A stretch of DNA of 32,951 nucleotides from an uncultured Candidatus Saccharibacteria bacterium (GCA_938041555.1 CALIAC010000018.1:1-32951); one strand, 5' to 3'; positions 15,327-23,346 are shown, numbered from the stretch's first letter. The notes: a model not told the origin generated them from the letters alone. Numbers and translations are program-made.

Positions 15327-16559
15327 ATGGTACAGAGTGACACGGCGAGCGCGAACCGCTCGAAATATGAGTATGATGAACCAAAAAAGCTGACTATCTC
15401 GCAGCTCACAGCCCTGCTCGTGGCGGTGCTGCTGCTGGGGGCTGGCTTTGTGGCAGGGATGTATGCCGACAAGCTCTATGCAGCGATTGCGCCAGTCTTT
15501 GGCCTCAAGGTATCGGCTGATAGCATTGACCTCAGTAGTGTGCAGCAGACCTATCGCAAACTCAAAGCAGAATATGATGGTAAATTGGACGACACGAAGC
15601 TGATCGATGGCGCTAATCGTGGCCTAGCTGCAGCTACCGGCGACCCCTACACCACCTACATGGACAAGCAAGAGACCGAGCAGTTCGACCGCAGCCTCAA
15701 TGGCGAGGTGAGCGGTATTGGCGTGGAGATCGCATCACGGGGCAACCATCCAACGGTAGTGCGCGTCGTCGATGACTCACCAGCAGCCAAGGCAGGCCTG
15801 CGGGCTGGCGATATCTTCCGTAGTATTAATGGTCAATCGGTAGTGGGGCAGAACTCTGAGGTAGTGGCTGGCAAAGTGCGGGGCGAGGCTGGCACGACCG
15901 TCAAGCTCGTGATGCAGCGTGAGGAATCGACCGAGGAATACACTATTGTCCGGGCCAAGGTGAGCGACGCCAGTGTGCGTAGCCAGATTCGCGATGGCGT
16001 GGGTATCCTCACTATTACCCGGTTTGATGACCAAACTGGCCGACTTGCGCGCCAAGCGGCAGAGCAGTTCGTCCAGCAGGGGGTGCGGGCTGTGGTGCTC
16101 GACCTACGCGACAACGGTGGCGGCTATGTAACGGCTGCTCGCGAGGTCGCAAGCCTATGGCTTGAGAACAAAGTCGTGGTAGTAGAGAAGTCTGGCGACG
16201 TTGTGCGTGACACCGTGCAGAGCAGCGGCCAGGCACTACTTAAGGGGGTGAAGACGACTGTCCTCGTCAACGGCAATAGCGCCAGTGCCAGTGAGATCGT
16301 AGCGGGGGCACTACACGACCACAAAGCGGCGACATTACTCGGCGAAAAGACCTTCGGCAAGGGTACCGTGCAGAAGCTATTTGACCTACCCGACGGCCGT
16401 AAGCTCAAAATCACCGTGGCGCGTTGGTATACCCCAAGTGGCCGCAATATCTCGCAGGGGGGCATTGCGCCAGATACTGAAGTTAAAATGAGCACCGATG
16501 ATCGCAACGCTGGCCGCGACCCACAGCTCGATAGCGCACTACAAAAGTTCGCAGAGTAG
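15327..16559 (+). CDS. PDZ-containing S41 C-terminal processing peptidase (CtpA/CtpB type)
   Basis: The 410-residue protein has an N-terminal transmembrane helix (about 27-52, LTALLVAVLLLGAGFVAGMY) that anchors it outside the membrane, the Ctp entry region (DPYTTYMDKQETEQF), a PDZ domain (about 125-210, GIGVEIASRG, AGLRAGDIFRSINGQSV) and the S41 catalytic core (VLDLRDNGGGYV, NGNSASASEIVAGAL, GEKTFGKGTVQ). Catalytic Ser is probably S320 and the Lys K345, 25 residues apart as in CtpB. Such proteases trim exported proteins and control wall hydrolases. ctpB sits next to ftsEX in Bacillus, so the location fits. Confidence 0.93.
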   Translation: MVQSDTASANRSKYEYDEPKKLTISQLTALLVAVLLLGAGFVAGMYADKLYAAIAPVFGLKVSADSIDLSSVQQTYRKLKAEYDGKLDDTKLIDGANRGLAAATGDPYTTYMDKQETEQFDRSLNGEVSGIGVEIASRGNHPTVVRVVDDSPAAKAGLRAGDIFRSINGQSVVGQNSEVVAGKVRGEAGTTVKLVMQREESTEEYTIVRAKVSDASVRSQIRDGVGILTITRFDDQTGRLARQAAEQFVQQGVRAVVLDLRDNGGGYVTAAREVASLWLENKVVVVEKSGDVVRDTVQSSGQALLKGVKTTVLVNGNSASASEIVAGALHDHKAATLLGEKTFGKGTVQKLFDLPDGRKLKITVARWYTPSGRNISQGGIAPDTEVKMSTDDRNAGRDPQLDSALQKFAE

Positions 16560-16601
16560 ACATATATCCAACAAAATGCAAACAATTGTTCGCCAAAAGT
16601 A

Positions 16602-16630
16602 TTGTATTTGCCTCGTATCTACGCTACCAT
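16602..16630 (+). promoter_or_regulatory. Promoter of the response regulator at 16639
   Basis: TTGTAT (16602-16607), a 17-base spacer and TACCAT (16625-16630) precede the ATG by 8 bases. The -10 resembles that of the CHAP hydrolase gene. Confidence 0.45.
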
Positions 16631-16638
16631 AAAGGCAT

Positions 16639-17025
16639 ATGGACAGACGAAAGAAAATTCTCTTAGTAGAAGACGACACCGCGCTGCTGGCAGTGTATCG
16701 CTCGCGGCTAGAGCTGGAGGGCTTTGCGGTGAGCGAAGTGCACAATGGCGAAGATGCACTCTCGGCGGTGGTCGATGTTCGGCCAGATCTGATCTTGCTT
16801 GATGTGATGATCCCTAAGATCAGCGGCTTCGACGTACTCGACATCTTGCGTAACACCCCAGACACTACCAACGTCCGCGTTATCATGCTGACAGCACTGA
16901 GCCAGCCCAAGGACAAAGAGCGGGCCAAGCAGCTGGGAGTGGATGACTACCTCGTGAAGTCGCAAGTGATGATCGGTGACGTCGTGGCCCGCATTAAATA
17001 CCACCTGGGCATGAGCCAAGAATAA
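16639..17025 (+). CDS. Single-domain response regulator (receiver only)
   Basis: The 128-residue protein is a complete CheY-like receiver without output domain. The acidic pair is ED at 11-12 in LLVEDDTAL, the phospho-acceptor is D55 in LLDVMIP, the switch Thr is T85 in MLTALS and the conserved Lys is K107 in YLVKSQ. No histidine kinase is adjacent; the nearest is at 24089. It may relay phosphate or act by protein contact. The start codon is 8 bases after a -10 box. Confidence 0.93.
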   Translation: MDRRKKILLVEDDTALLAVYRSRLELEGFAVSEVHNGEDALSAVVDVRPDLILLDVMIPKISGFDVLDILRNTPDTTNVRVIMLTALSQPKDKERAKQLGVDDYLVKSQVMIGDVVARIKYHLGMSQE

Positions 17026-17102
17026 CAGAGGTCAGAGGGCTGTCGAACAAAGCGTGCAGCGAGCCCTTGCTTCTGAGTGATTTTTCTTCAGCATTGTTTC
17101 AT

Positions 17103-17110
17103 GGTATTAT
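17103..17110 (+). promoter_or_regulatory. Extended -10 box of the gene at 17117, leaderless layout
   Basis: TGGTATTAT is an extended -10; AAAAAG (6 bases) separates it from ATG 17117. Confidence 0.5.
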
Positions 17111-17116
17111 AAAAAG

Positions 17117-17707
17117 ATGACGGAAAAATATTCGGCATCACTCCCACCACGACAGCCCGAGCACCTCTTGACGCAGCCAATCACGACGGACGGCACGCCA
17201 CAAGAGCGTGCAATTCATCCCGATACGCACAGCATTCCTCGGCGCCAAGATGTGCCACGCCACCAGTGGAATGTCTTGCGCAGCAGCGGCCAGCTCGACG
17301 AAGGGTGGATTGATACAGAGATTATTGACGAGGGTGGCACGGTGCTAGTGCGGATGACCAAGCTAGTCAACCGAAGCAACATCGACCGGCTCGAGAAGTG
17401 TGTGCCACTCGCGGTGCTACAGGAGCAAAACATCGATTTCACCAATGCATACCTGCAAAGAGCCTATGGCGTGATGGTGAAGGATGGCAGGCTGCAGCCC
17501 GTTGCTGATATCGCTCATGCTACTCATCAGGATGACTCAACTGATGAGCAAGAAACAGAGGTACTGCCTGCTCAAGGTGGCAATACATATAATCATCTCG
17601 GTGGGGATAGTGCGCACCAATTGGTTGGGAGTGTAGCGGCAAAAGCGAGCGACGGAGAGGTGGATAATAGCCTACTGGTACAGCGGGCGCTTGATCGTAT
17701 AAGATAA
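17117..17707 (+). CDS. Hypothetical protein, 196 aa
   Basis: The protein is soluble and hydrophilic. Its centre (about 45-125: WNVLRSSGQLDEGWIDTEIID, then MTKLVNRSNIDRLEKCVPLAVL) looks folded, while the first 45 residues are Pro/Gln-rich and the tail is acidic and of low complexity. The phrase RSSGQLDEGW followed by VLVRMTKLVNRS is a repeated style in Saccharibacteria hypothetical proteins, but I cannot name a family. The gap after it (17708-17895) holds no gene that I can support. Confidence 0.65.
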   Translation: MTEKYSASLPPRQPEHLLTQPITTDGTPQERAIHPDTHSIPRRQDVPRHQWNVLRSSGQLDEGWIDTEIIDEGGTVLVRMTKLVNRSNIDRLEKCVPLAVLQEQNIDFTNAYLQRAYGVMVKDGRLQPVADIAHATHQDDSTDEQETEVLPAQGGNTYNHLGGDSAHQLVGSVAAKASDGEVDNSLLVQRALDRIR

Positions 17708-17899
17708 TCCGCGGCTTATTCCAAAGGGTAGCAATAACTGGAATCACTGGTGTCAAAGCCTTTACTGATTGGGCGAAAGACTGGCCAAAAATAATGAGCA
17801 TGCGTCATTCTCATCTGTAGTGCAAAGCATGCCATTGCTAAGTAGTACGGGCGGCGCCTATCGATAGCAAGCCTCGACCTCGCTTGGGTTATTATCAAA

Positions 17900-17934
17900 A
17901 TAAAAAAAGACCACCTCGATCATGAGGTGGTCTT
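17900..17934 (-). terminator. Terminator of rpmA
   Basis: On the minus strand AAGACCACCTC and GAGGTGGTCTT form an 11-bp stem around a 6-base loop, followed by a run of seven T. It begins about 20 bases after the rpmA stop. Confidence 0.85.
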
Positions 17935-17952
17935 GCGTGCGCTATAAAACAC

Positions 17953-18231
17953 TTACGCTGCGCTGACGCACACCTGGGTGCGTGGCTGGGTCTTGCCGGT
18001 GAAGGTGGACTTCTTGACCTTCTTGAAGCTGACAACACCACTGTGAGCGGCGTGGATGGTGTAGTTGCGGCTCATGTACGTGCCAGGGCCGGCAATCTTC
18101 GTAGCGCCTGTCTGGCGAACGAGGACCTCACCAGCGTTGACCTGCTGGCCACCGAAGCGCTTGACGCCAAGGCGCGCCCCAGCGTTATTGTGGACGTTCT
18201 TGCTTGAGCCACCTGCTTTGACTTTTGACAT
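17953..18231 (-). CDS. rpmA: 50S ribosomal protein L27
   Basis: L27 contributes its N-terminus to the peptidyl transferase centre. The 92-residue product carries the L27 core KAGGSSKNVHNNAGARLGVKRFGG, VNAGEVLVRQTG and GPGTYMSRNYTIHAAHSGVVSF. The N-terminus starts directly before the conserved KAGGS, without the Prp-cleaved extension seen in Firmicutes. Shine-Dalgarno AAAGGAG is 5-6 bases before the ATG. It is transcribed alone; the usual rplU (L21) neighbour is absent from this window. Confidence 0.95.
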   Translation of the reverse strand: MSKVKAGGSSKNVHNNAGARLGVKRFGGQQVNAGEVLVRQTGATKIAGPGTYMSRNYTIHAAHSGVVSFKKVKKSTFTGKTQPRTQVCVSAA

Positions 18232-18265
18232 ATCACTCCTTTAGCTAATATAAACAATCTATACG

Positions 18266-18294
18266 ATTATACGTGAGGGCGTGGGCGAAGTCAA
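18266..18294 (-). promoter_or_regulatory. Promoter of rpmA
   Basis: On the minus strand TTGACT (18294-18289), a 17-base spacer and a perfect TATAAT (18271-18266) form the best complete promoter in the window. The leader is about 28 bases with a strong Shine-Dalgarno, in contrast to the leaderless genes. Confidence 0.8.
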
Positions 18295-18367
18295 GCGGCG
18301 AGAGGATGAGATCGCACCATCTCGCTGCGTGGCGCTTGCTTTGGCGGTTGCGCCAGCCAGGCAGATA

Positions 18368-18396
18368 TTGGCTAGCTAGCGCTATGGTGGTATAAT
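18368..18396 (+). promoter_or_regulatory. Promoter of the 113-aa gene at 18440
   Basis: TTGGCT (18368-18373), 17 bases and TATAAT (18391-18396, extended by TGG) precede a 37-base leader with AAAGGAG. Confidence 0.6.
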
Positions 18397-18439
18397 AGGC
18401 GCACTACCAAATACAATAACGATATGAAAAGGAGTGACA

Positions 18440-18781
18440 ATGTCAGAACAGTATGGAGGAGGAATGGGTTCGAGTGCTGAGGATTCCCCAGTCGATAGCT
18501 TGGACCTGGAAGCAAATTTTGCGTATATAATAGGAGAACGACAAAAAACTGGTGGCTCCACTGCAGAGCGGACGGGGCTTTCATCTGAGCAGCTTGCTCA
18601 GGCGGGTCAGACCCTAGAAGAGGCTCGACGGTATTTTCATGAGGGGCTTGACGCCTTAAATAACCTTATGCACACGCTTCCTCCTGAGCAGCAAGCAATG
18701 CTTCAGCAAGGTGTAATATCTTTATTTGAAAAAGCTGCTTGCAAGCTGCAAGACACAAAGGGTGCAATCACTCCACAATAA
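18440..18781 (+). CDS. Hypothetical protein, 113 aa
   Basis: ATG 18440 is chosen over GTG 18434 because AAAGGAG ends 6 bases before it. The protein has a Gly/Ser-rich acidic start and a helical C-terminal half (SSEQLAQAGQTLEEARRYFHEGLDALNNLMH, then QQAMLQQGVISLFEKAACKLQD). No membrane segment or family is recognised. A strong terminator follows. Confidence 0.65.
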   Translation: MSEQYGGGMGSSAEDSPVDSLDLEANFAYIIGERQKTGGSTAERTGLSSEQLAQAGQTLEEARRYFHEGLDALNNLMHTLPPEQQAMLQQGVISLFEKAACKLQDTKGAITPQ

Positions 18782-18818
18782 ATAACTATCAAAAAGTTTC
18801 TCACTACCAGAGTGGTAT

Positions 18819-18858
18819 AAAGAACCTCAGTATAATATAGCTGAGGTTCTTTGCTTTT
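18819..18858 (+). terminator. Terminator after the 113-aa gene
   Basis: AAAGAACCTCAG and CTGAGGTTCTTT form a perfect 12-bp stem around a 10-base loop, followed by GCTTTTTG. The minus-strand methyltransferase ends at 18927, so it may also act on that side. Confidence 0.8.
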
Positions 18859-18926
18859 TGTAACTGTTAGCATGCAGAAGAAATACATACCTGCTAGATG
18901 GCCAGAATGAGTTTCACTCCCCAAGG

Positions 18927-20138
18927 TTATTTCATTACTTCCACCACCAACAACTCCCGCGCTACTACCTGGTTCTCGCGGTAATAACAGAGGTCGGTAG
19001 GGCGAACGTGTTGAAGTAGGCGGCGCCGGTAGCCCAGGTGCTCGAGCTGGGAGATGAGTGGCAGGGGAGGAAACTGCCCGTCGCTGCCGCGCCAAGCGGG
19101 CACTGCAATAACTAGTGGTGTGCCAGGGCGTAGCTGGGGGCGAAGATTAGTGAGAAAATGGCTGATGATATGGTTGCACGTGGTACGCACAGCGCTAAGC
19201 TTAGCAGGGGCAGGTGGGGCAGAGAAGGGCTGGCCAAGGTATGTCTCGCAGACGACGGCGCTGAGCTGCTGGGCGTCTGCCCACTGGTGAGTAGTGGCGT
19301 CAGCCTGAGTAACGTCCTGCACCGCGCCAGGAGTAGCCGCGGCAGAGCGGCGCTGTAGCCAGGCGAGGTTCTCGCTGGTATAGCTGACCATCTTGGGGTT
19401 GAGGTCGCTGCCGCACACATCGTAGCCCAGGAGGAGCGCCTCTTGCAAGACAGTGCCGGTGCCGCAGAATGGGTCGAGCAGTACGGGGCGCGGCGCTGAG
19501 TGCTCGGTAGTAGATGAGGGCTGCACCAATGACCCGGCCATATTGACCATCATACGGGCGAGCTTGGGTGGCAGCATACCGACGAAGGCATCAGTGCGCG
19601 GGCGAGCTTGGTCGCGTGCGGCCAGGGCAGAAATATTTTGCGCGCCAACACTCTCCGCCACAATAACGCGCCCATCCTGGGCTCGCACTATTAGCAGCTC
19701 GATATGATGCGGTGAGCGACCAAGCTTGTTGTGATGGCTCGTAGCAGTATTGAGCGCCGGAGCGGCGTTGGGGATGAGGCGCAGGCTCGTGCCAGAAGCA
19801 CGCAGCTTTGCCTTGAGAATAAGGCCGGTCTTTTGCACCTCGCGGGCGGTGGCAGAGAAGCCATAGGCGCTCATACCCAGCGTAATCTTGTGCGACGCGC
19901 CCTGCCACTGTGCGCTATAGTGGCGGACAATCTGCCGGCTCACCGCCAGCCAGTTACCGCGCAGCTCTAACACCACCCGGCCCGCCTTTTGGCTGCCACC
20001 CAGGCGCTCAAAAGCGAAAGTATCAGAGGTAATAGTAGCGGCCTGCGCTCCAAACCAGCGCACCGCCGCCCCGCCATACAAACACTCCAGCTCCGCCACG
20101 CCCAGGGCCGGCTGCCGGCCAAGAATTGCAATATACAT
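18927..20138 (-). CDS. THUMP/UPF0020-type RNA methyltransferase (Trm11/TrmG10-like)
   Basis: I chose ATG at 20138 because TATACT lies exactly 6 bases upstream on the minus strand and MYIAILGRQPALGVAELECLYG is the usual beginning of this family; an in-frame extension of 33 residues to 20237 looks non-coding. The 403-residue protein has an N-terminal THUMP-like region and a Rossmann methyltransferase with motif I DPFCGTGTVLQEALLLG (Asp near 222) and GSDLNPKMVSYTSENLAW. The catalytic NPPYG/DPPYG motif is replaced by ETYLGQP, so the target or chemistry may differ from tRNA guanosine N2-methylation. Confidence 0.82.
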   Translation of the reverse strand: MYIAILGRQPALGVAELECLYGGAAVRWFGAQAATITSDTFAFERLGGSQKAGRVVLELRGNWLAVSRQIVRHYSAQWQGASHKITLGMSAYGFSATAREVQKTGLILKAKLRASGTSLRLIPNAAPALNTATSHHNKLGRSPHHIELLIVRAQDGRVIVAESVGAQNISALAARDQARPRTDAFVGMLPPKLARMMVNMAGSLVQPSSTTEHSAPRPVLLDPFCGTGTVLQEALLLGYDVCGSDLNPKMVSYTSENLAWLQRRSAAATPGAVQDVTQADATTHQWADAQQLSAVVCETYLGQPFSAPPAPAKLSAVRTTCNHIISHFLTNLRPQLRPGTPLVIAVPAWRGSDGQFPPLPLISQLEHLGYRRRLLQHVRPTDLCYYRENQVVARELLVVEVMK

Positions 20139-20144
20139 ATGCCT

Positions 20145-20150
20145 AGTATA
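20145..20150 (-). promoter_or_regulatory. -10 box of the THUMP methyltransferase gene, leaderless layout
   Basis: On the minus strand TATACT is followed by AGGCAT (6 bases) and ATG. This shows that the leaderless spacing is not limited to plus-strand genes. Confidence 0.55.
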
Positions 20151-20292
20151 GCGCAAAAGCGGGTGAGAATGGATAGGTGATGGCACGAACGGTATATTAC
20201 ATATAGGTAGCCGACCACTCTCAAGCTTGCACGACAAGCTTTCATACTCAGTCTGATTAAAGCATTAGAAAAGGTTCGCCTCGCTGCTTCGT

Positions 20293-20300
20293 GGTATAAT
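20293..20300 (+). promoter_or_regulatory. Extended -10 box of the flippase-like gene
   Basis: TGGTATAAT is followed by 11 bases and ATG 20312, giving a leader of about 5 bases. This is too short for a Shine-Dalgarno sequence. Confidence 0.5.
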
Positions 20301-20311
20301 ATACCCTAGCT

Positions 20312-21385
20312 ATGCAGAAATATATCAAAAAAATGAAACAGCTGTCCTTCCGCACCTGGCTGAGTATTATGACGTTTGTGCTGATTGCCTTGATTCTATT
20401 CTTGTCGCGGCACGAGCTTCTCCAGGCGTGGCGGTTGCTGCAGCAGGTCAATATATGGGTGTTGATTGCCGTCTTCCCAGTGGCGGCGTTGGGGTATTTA
20501 GCAGCGGGTGAGATGATCTTCTCATATCTGCGGCAAAAGGGCTTCGTGCGCGACGTGAGCCCCTTTGCGTTGATGCGCTTGTCGCTGGAGCTAAATTTCG
20601 TCAACCATGCCTTCCCCAGTGGTGGCCTGAGCGGTATATCATACGCCAACTGGCGCTTACGCAAATACGGCGTCTCGACGGGGCGCGCGACGATGGCCCA
20701 GATGGTGCGTTATGTCATGGGCTTTGTGGCAGTGGTGCTGTTCCTTGCAGTGGCGGTGGTAATAGTGACGATCGATAGCGGCGTGAACCGCTGGATCATC
20801 CTGATGAGTGGGGGACTGGTGTTTTGCTTGACGATGATCACGCTACTGGGAGTATATTTGCTGACGAGCCAGCAGCGGCTACACAAGGCGGCACATCAGA
20901 TTACGCTGACGGTCAATGGCCTCGCGCGGCGCATCCTGCGGCGCACAAAGCCAGTGATGGACGAAGCTGCGGTGCGGCGCTACTGCGACGACCTCCACAC
21001 CGACTTCCTCGAGCTGCGGCGCGACAAGAAGCTGCTGTGGCAGCCCTTCGTCTGGAGTATTGTCTTTACGATTATGGAGATTTTGCCCTTCTGGATGACC
21101 TTCCAGTCGCTGGGGGTATCAGTTAATCCTGCATCAATTCTCATCGCTTATGGTGTGGCCACGACCATGGCGGTGGTGGTTGCTACCCCTGGTGGGGCTG
21201 GTGCGTATGAGGCGGTTATGGTCGGGATATTGGCACTCTCGGGTGTGAGCCAGGGCCAAGCCATCGTTGGGACGATGCTCTACCGTGTGATTGCTATCGT
21301 GACTACACTGGTGTTTGGCTATGCATTTTATCAACTAACCATCATGCGTTATGGACGCGACAAACCTCCCACCACTGAGCGTTAG
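20312..21385 (+). CDS. Integral membrane protein of the lysylphosphatidylglycerol synthase TM family (UPF0104)
   Basis: The 357-residue protein has about eight transmembrane helices. Family-typical parts are LNFVNHAFPSGGLSGISYA (about 95-115) and the last third with VATPGGAGAYEAVMVGILALSGVSQGQAIVGTMLYRVI. This domain is the flippase part of MprF-type proteins and also occurs alone in lipid or polyprenol transport. The aminoacyl-transferase domain of MprF is absent, so only a lipid-transport type function can be inferred. xseA starts 35 bases before its stop, in another frame. Confidence 0.85.
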   Translation: MQKYIKKMKQLSFRTWLSIMTFVLIALILFLSRHELLQAWRLLQQVNIWVLIAVFPVAALGYLAAGEMIFSYLRQKGFVRDVSPFALMRLSLELNFVNHAFPSGGLSGISYANWRLRKYGVSTGRATMAQMVRYVMGFVAVVLFLAVAVVIVTIDSGVNRWIILMSGGLVFCLTMITLLGVYLLTSQQRLHKAAHQITLTVNGLARRILRRTKPVMDEAAVRRYCDDLHTDFLELRRDKKLLWQPFVWSIVFTIMEILPFWMTFQSLGVSVNPASILIAYGVATTMAVVVATPGGAGAYEAVMVGILALSGVSQGQAIVGTMLYRVIAIVTTLVFGYAFYQLTIMRYGRDKPPTTER

Positions 21386-22514
21386 CGATTTCCTCGCCTG
21401 TGCGAGCCAGGTGCTGGAGGGGGCATTTCCGGTACTAACGGTCGAGGGCGAGGTGGCTAGTATGGCAGTGCGCCAGGGGAAGTTTGTCTTTTTTGACCTC
21501 AAGGACGAGACGGGCAGCGTGAGCTGCTTTATGATGGTGTGGCAGCTCCGGGTGGCGCTAGAAGATGGCATGCAGATAGCAGTGCAAGCTGTGCCGAAGC
21601 TCACGGCGCGCGGCAAATTTAGCCTGACCGTGCAGCAGGTGCGGCCAGTTGGGCAGGGGAGTATTAAGAAAAACTTCGAGCTGCTGCGCCAGCGCCTTGG
21701 TGCGGAGGGGCTCTTTGCTCCAGAACGCAAGCGGCCAGTACCCGAGTGGCCCGAGCACATTGCTGTGGTGAGCAGCCCCCAGGCAGCAGGCTATGCCGAC
21801 TTTATGACAATCATTGGCCAGCGCTGGGGTGGCATGCAGGTCGATGTCTATGCAGTGCCAGTCCAGGGTGCTGGTGCGGCCGACCGGATCATCCGCGCCA
21901 TTGAGCGCTGCAACCGCCAGGCAGCGGTGCCACAGGTGCTGGCGATTGTGCGTGGTGGTGGCAGCGCCGATGATTTGCAAGTCTTTAACGACGAAGCGCT
22001 GGTGCGAGCAATCGCTGCAAGCCGCGTGCCAACAGTGGTTGGGGTGGGGCACGACACGGATGAGACATTGGCCGACCTCGCTGCCGACGTCCGAGCTGTC
22101 ACGCCGACCAACGCGGCTCAGCTCATCACACCCGATGCCGCAGTGGTGCGAACACGGCTAGCCGAGCAGCTGCAGATGATGAAACAGACGATTATCGCCA
22201 CGGCGGATGATGAGCAGTTAGCGGTACAGCATCAGCTGGCCGAAGTTCGGGTAAGGTTAGCCAGGCGGCAGCAGATGCTCGAGCAGCAATGCGCAGCGCT
22301 GCAGGCCCGGCTCCGGCTGTATAACCCCACAGCGACCTTGGCGCGTGGCTATGCCCTCGTGCGTGGCCAGGCCACCGTCGGCCAGACGATCACCATTGAG
22401 CGATATAGCGATATGATAACAGCGGAGGTAACCCATGTCGAACGCAAAACAACCAACGAAACAGGCGAAATCCACCACGCTCAGCACTCGGGCCAAGCGT
22501 ACCACACTGAGTGA
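21351..22514 (+). CDS. xseA: Exodeoxyribonuclease VII large subunit
   Basis: Exonuclease VII degrades single-stranded DNA from both ends. The 387-residue protein has the N-terminal OB-fold (PPLSVSDFLACASQVLEGAFP, VEGEVASMAVRQGKFVFFDLKDE), the catalytic domain (HIAVVSSPQAAGYADFMTI, VLAIVRGGGSADDLQVFNDEALVRAIAAS, PTVVGVGHDTDETLADLAADVRA-TPTNAA), a coiled-coil region and the closing LARGYALVRG...GQTITI segment. It overlaps the upstream gene by 35 bases and xseB by 80 bases, so expression is tightly coupled. Confidence 0.95.
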   Translation: MDATNLPPLSVSDFLACASQVLEGAFPVLTVEGEVASMAVRQGKFVFFDLKDETGSVSCFMMVWQLRVALEDGMQIAVQAVPKLTARGKFSLTVQQVRPVGQGSIKKNFELLRQRLGAEGLFAPERKRPVPEWPEHIAVVSSPQAAGYADFMTIIGQRWGGMQVDVYAVPVQGAGAADRIIRAIERCNRQAAVPQVLAIVRGGGSADDLQVFNDEALVRAIAASRVPTVVGVGHDTDETLADLAADVRAVTPTNAAQLITPDAAVVRTRLAEQLQMMKQTIIATADDEQLAVQHQLAEVRVRLARRQQMLEQQCAALQARLRLYNPTATLARGYALVRGQATVGQTITIERYSDMITAEVTHVERKTTNETGEIHHAQHSGQAYHTE

Positions 22515-22827
22515 TGACGACCAACTGGCAATGGCCCTTGCAGCAGAGGGAATCACGCCGGATTATAGCCAGCCCACTAATAATACACCAGCAAGTCCAT
22601 CAGCACCGCCACAACCTGGCCAGCAGAGCAATGCAGATAACCGTTCACTGCGTGAGCAAATGGAGCAGTTGGAAGAAATCTTGGCGTGGTTTGACAGTGA
22701 TGAGTTTGAGCTCGAGGCGGCGGTAGAGCGCTACCAACAGGCAGCACGCGTTGCCGAGCAGATCGACCAGCGCCTAACCGAGATCAAAAACAAAGTAACC
22801 ATCATCACAGAGGACGCAGCCGCCTGA
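22435..22827 (+). CDS. xseB: Exodeoxyribonuclease VII small subunit, N-terminally extended
   Basis: The XseB core is the last 60 residues (SLREQMEQLEEILAWFDSDEFELEAAVERYQ...IDQRLTEIKNKV). At 130 residues the protein is about 50-60 longer than usual because of a Lys/Thr-rich then Pro/Gln-rich N-terminus. The start at 22435 is supported by GCGGAGG 6-7 bases upstream, although the extension could be cleaved or a later ATG could also be used. The small subunit binds along the coiled coil of XseA. Its stop overlaps the next start (TGATG). Confidence 0.88.
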   Translation: MSNAKQPTKQAKSTTLSTRAKRTTLSDDDQLAMALAAEGITPDYSQPTNNTPASPSAPPQPGQQSNADNRSLREQMEQLEEILAWFDSDEFELEAAVERYQQAARVAEQIDQRLTEIKNKVTIITEDAAA

Positions 22828-23336
22828 TGATGTGGTGGGCACTGTTGGTCATCATCCTGCTGTTTTGCGTGACAGCACTGACGGGGGCACCCTATGTACC
22901 GTCGCACCGCCGCGATGTGCAACAGGCGCTGACCAAGCTCTATCGCCTTGGGCCAGAGGATTGCTTGGTAGACATGGGCTCGGGCGATGGTGTGGTCTTG
23001 AAGGTCGCCCGCCAGCAGGGGGCACGGGCCTTTGGTGTGGAGCTCAACCCGCTCCTCGTCTTACTCTCGCGCTGGCGTTTACGTGGCGATGCCAAGGCTA
23101 TGGTGGTGTGTGGCAATCTCTACCGCACGAACTTTCCACCTAGCACTACAGTGGTTTATACCTTTGGCGACTCGCGCGACATCGCTCGGATGGCCGCCCA
23201 TGTGCAGCAGCAAGCCACTCACCTGGGCACAGATCTGTGGTTTATCTCCTACGCCTTTGCTGTGCCTGGCTGGACGCCAGTGCGCGAGCAAGGCGCGCAT
23301 AAGCTGTATCGGGTGCGAGCAGAACAGCATAAATAG
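22827..23336 (+). CDS. Membrane-anchored SAM methyltransferase, FAM173/ATPSCKMT-like
   Basis: The 169-residue protein begins with one transmembrane helix (MMWWALLVIILLFCVTALTG), followed by PYVPSHRRDVQQALTKL, then motif I LVDMGSGDGVVLKVA (Gly-rich loop 51-55) and FGVELNPLLVLLSRWR. The order helix, [PYVP] segment, GSGDG, ELNP-L is that of FAM173 proteins, which methylate lysine on mitochondrial membrane proteins such as ATP synthase subunit c and the ADP/ATP carrier. A membrane lysine methyltransferase is therefore a reasonable guess, not shown. It overlaps xseB by one base, which is probably just compactness. Confidence 0.75.
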   Translation: MMWWALLVIILLFCVTALTGAPYVPSHRRDVQQALTKLYRLGPEDCLVDMGSGDGVVLKVARQQGARAFGVELNPLLVLLSRWRLRGDAKAMVVCGNLYRTNFPPSTTVVYTFGDSRDIARMAAHVQQQATHLGTDLWFISYAFAVPGWTPVREQGAHKLYRVRAEQHK

Positions 23337-23346
23337 CATCCCGCTC

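Noticed and set aside
17708..17895. tRNA or other RNA gene in the gap before rpmA
   Set aside because: No cloverleaf, no T-loop GTTCRA motif and no promoter could be seen.
22841..22860. Integration or IS element in the xse region
   Set aside because: No inverted terminal repeats, target duplications or transposase frames exist anywhere in the window.
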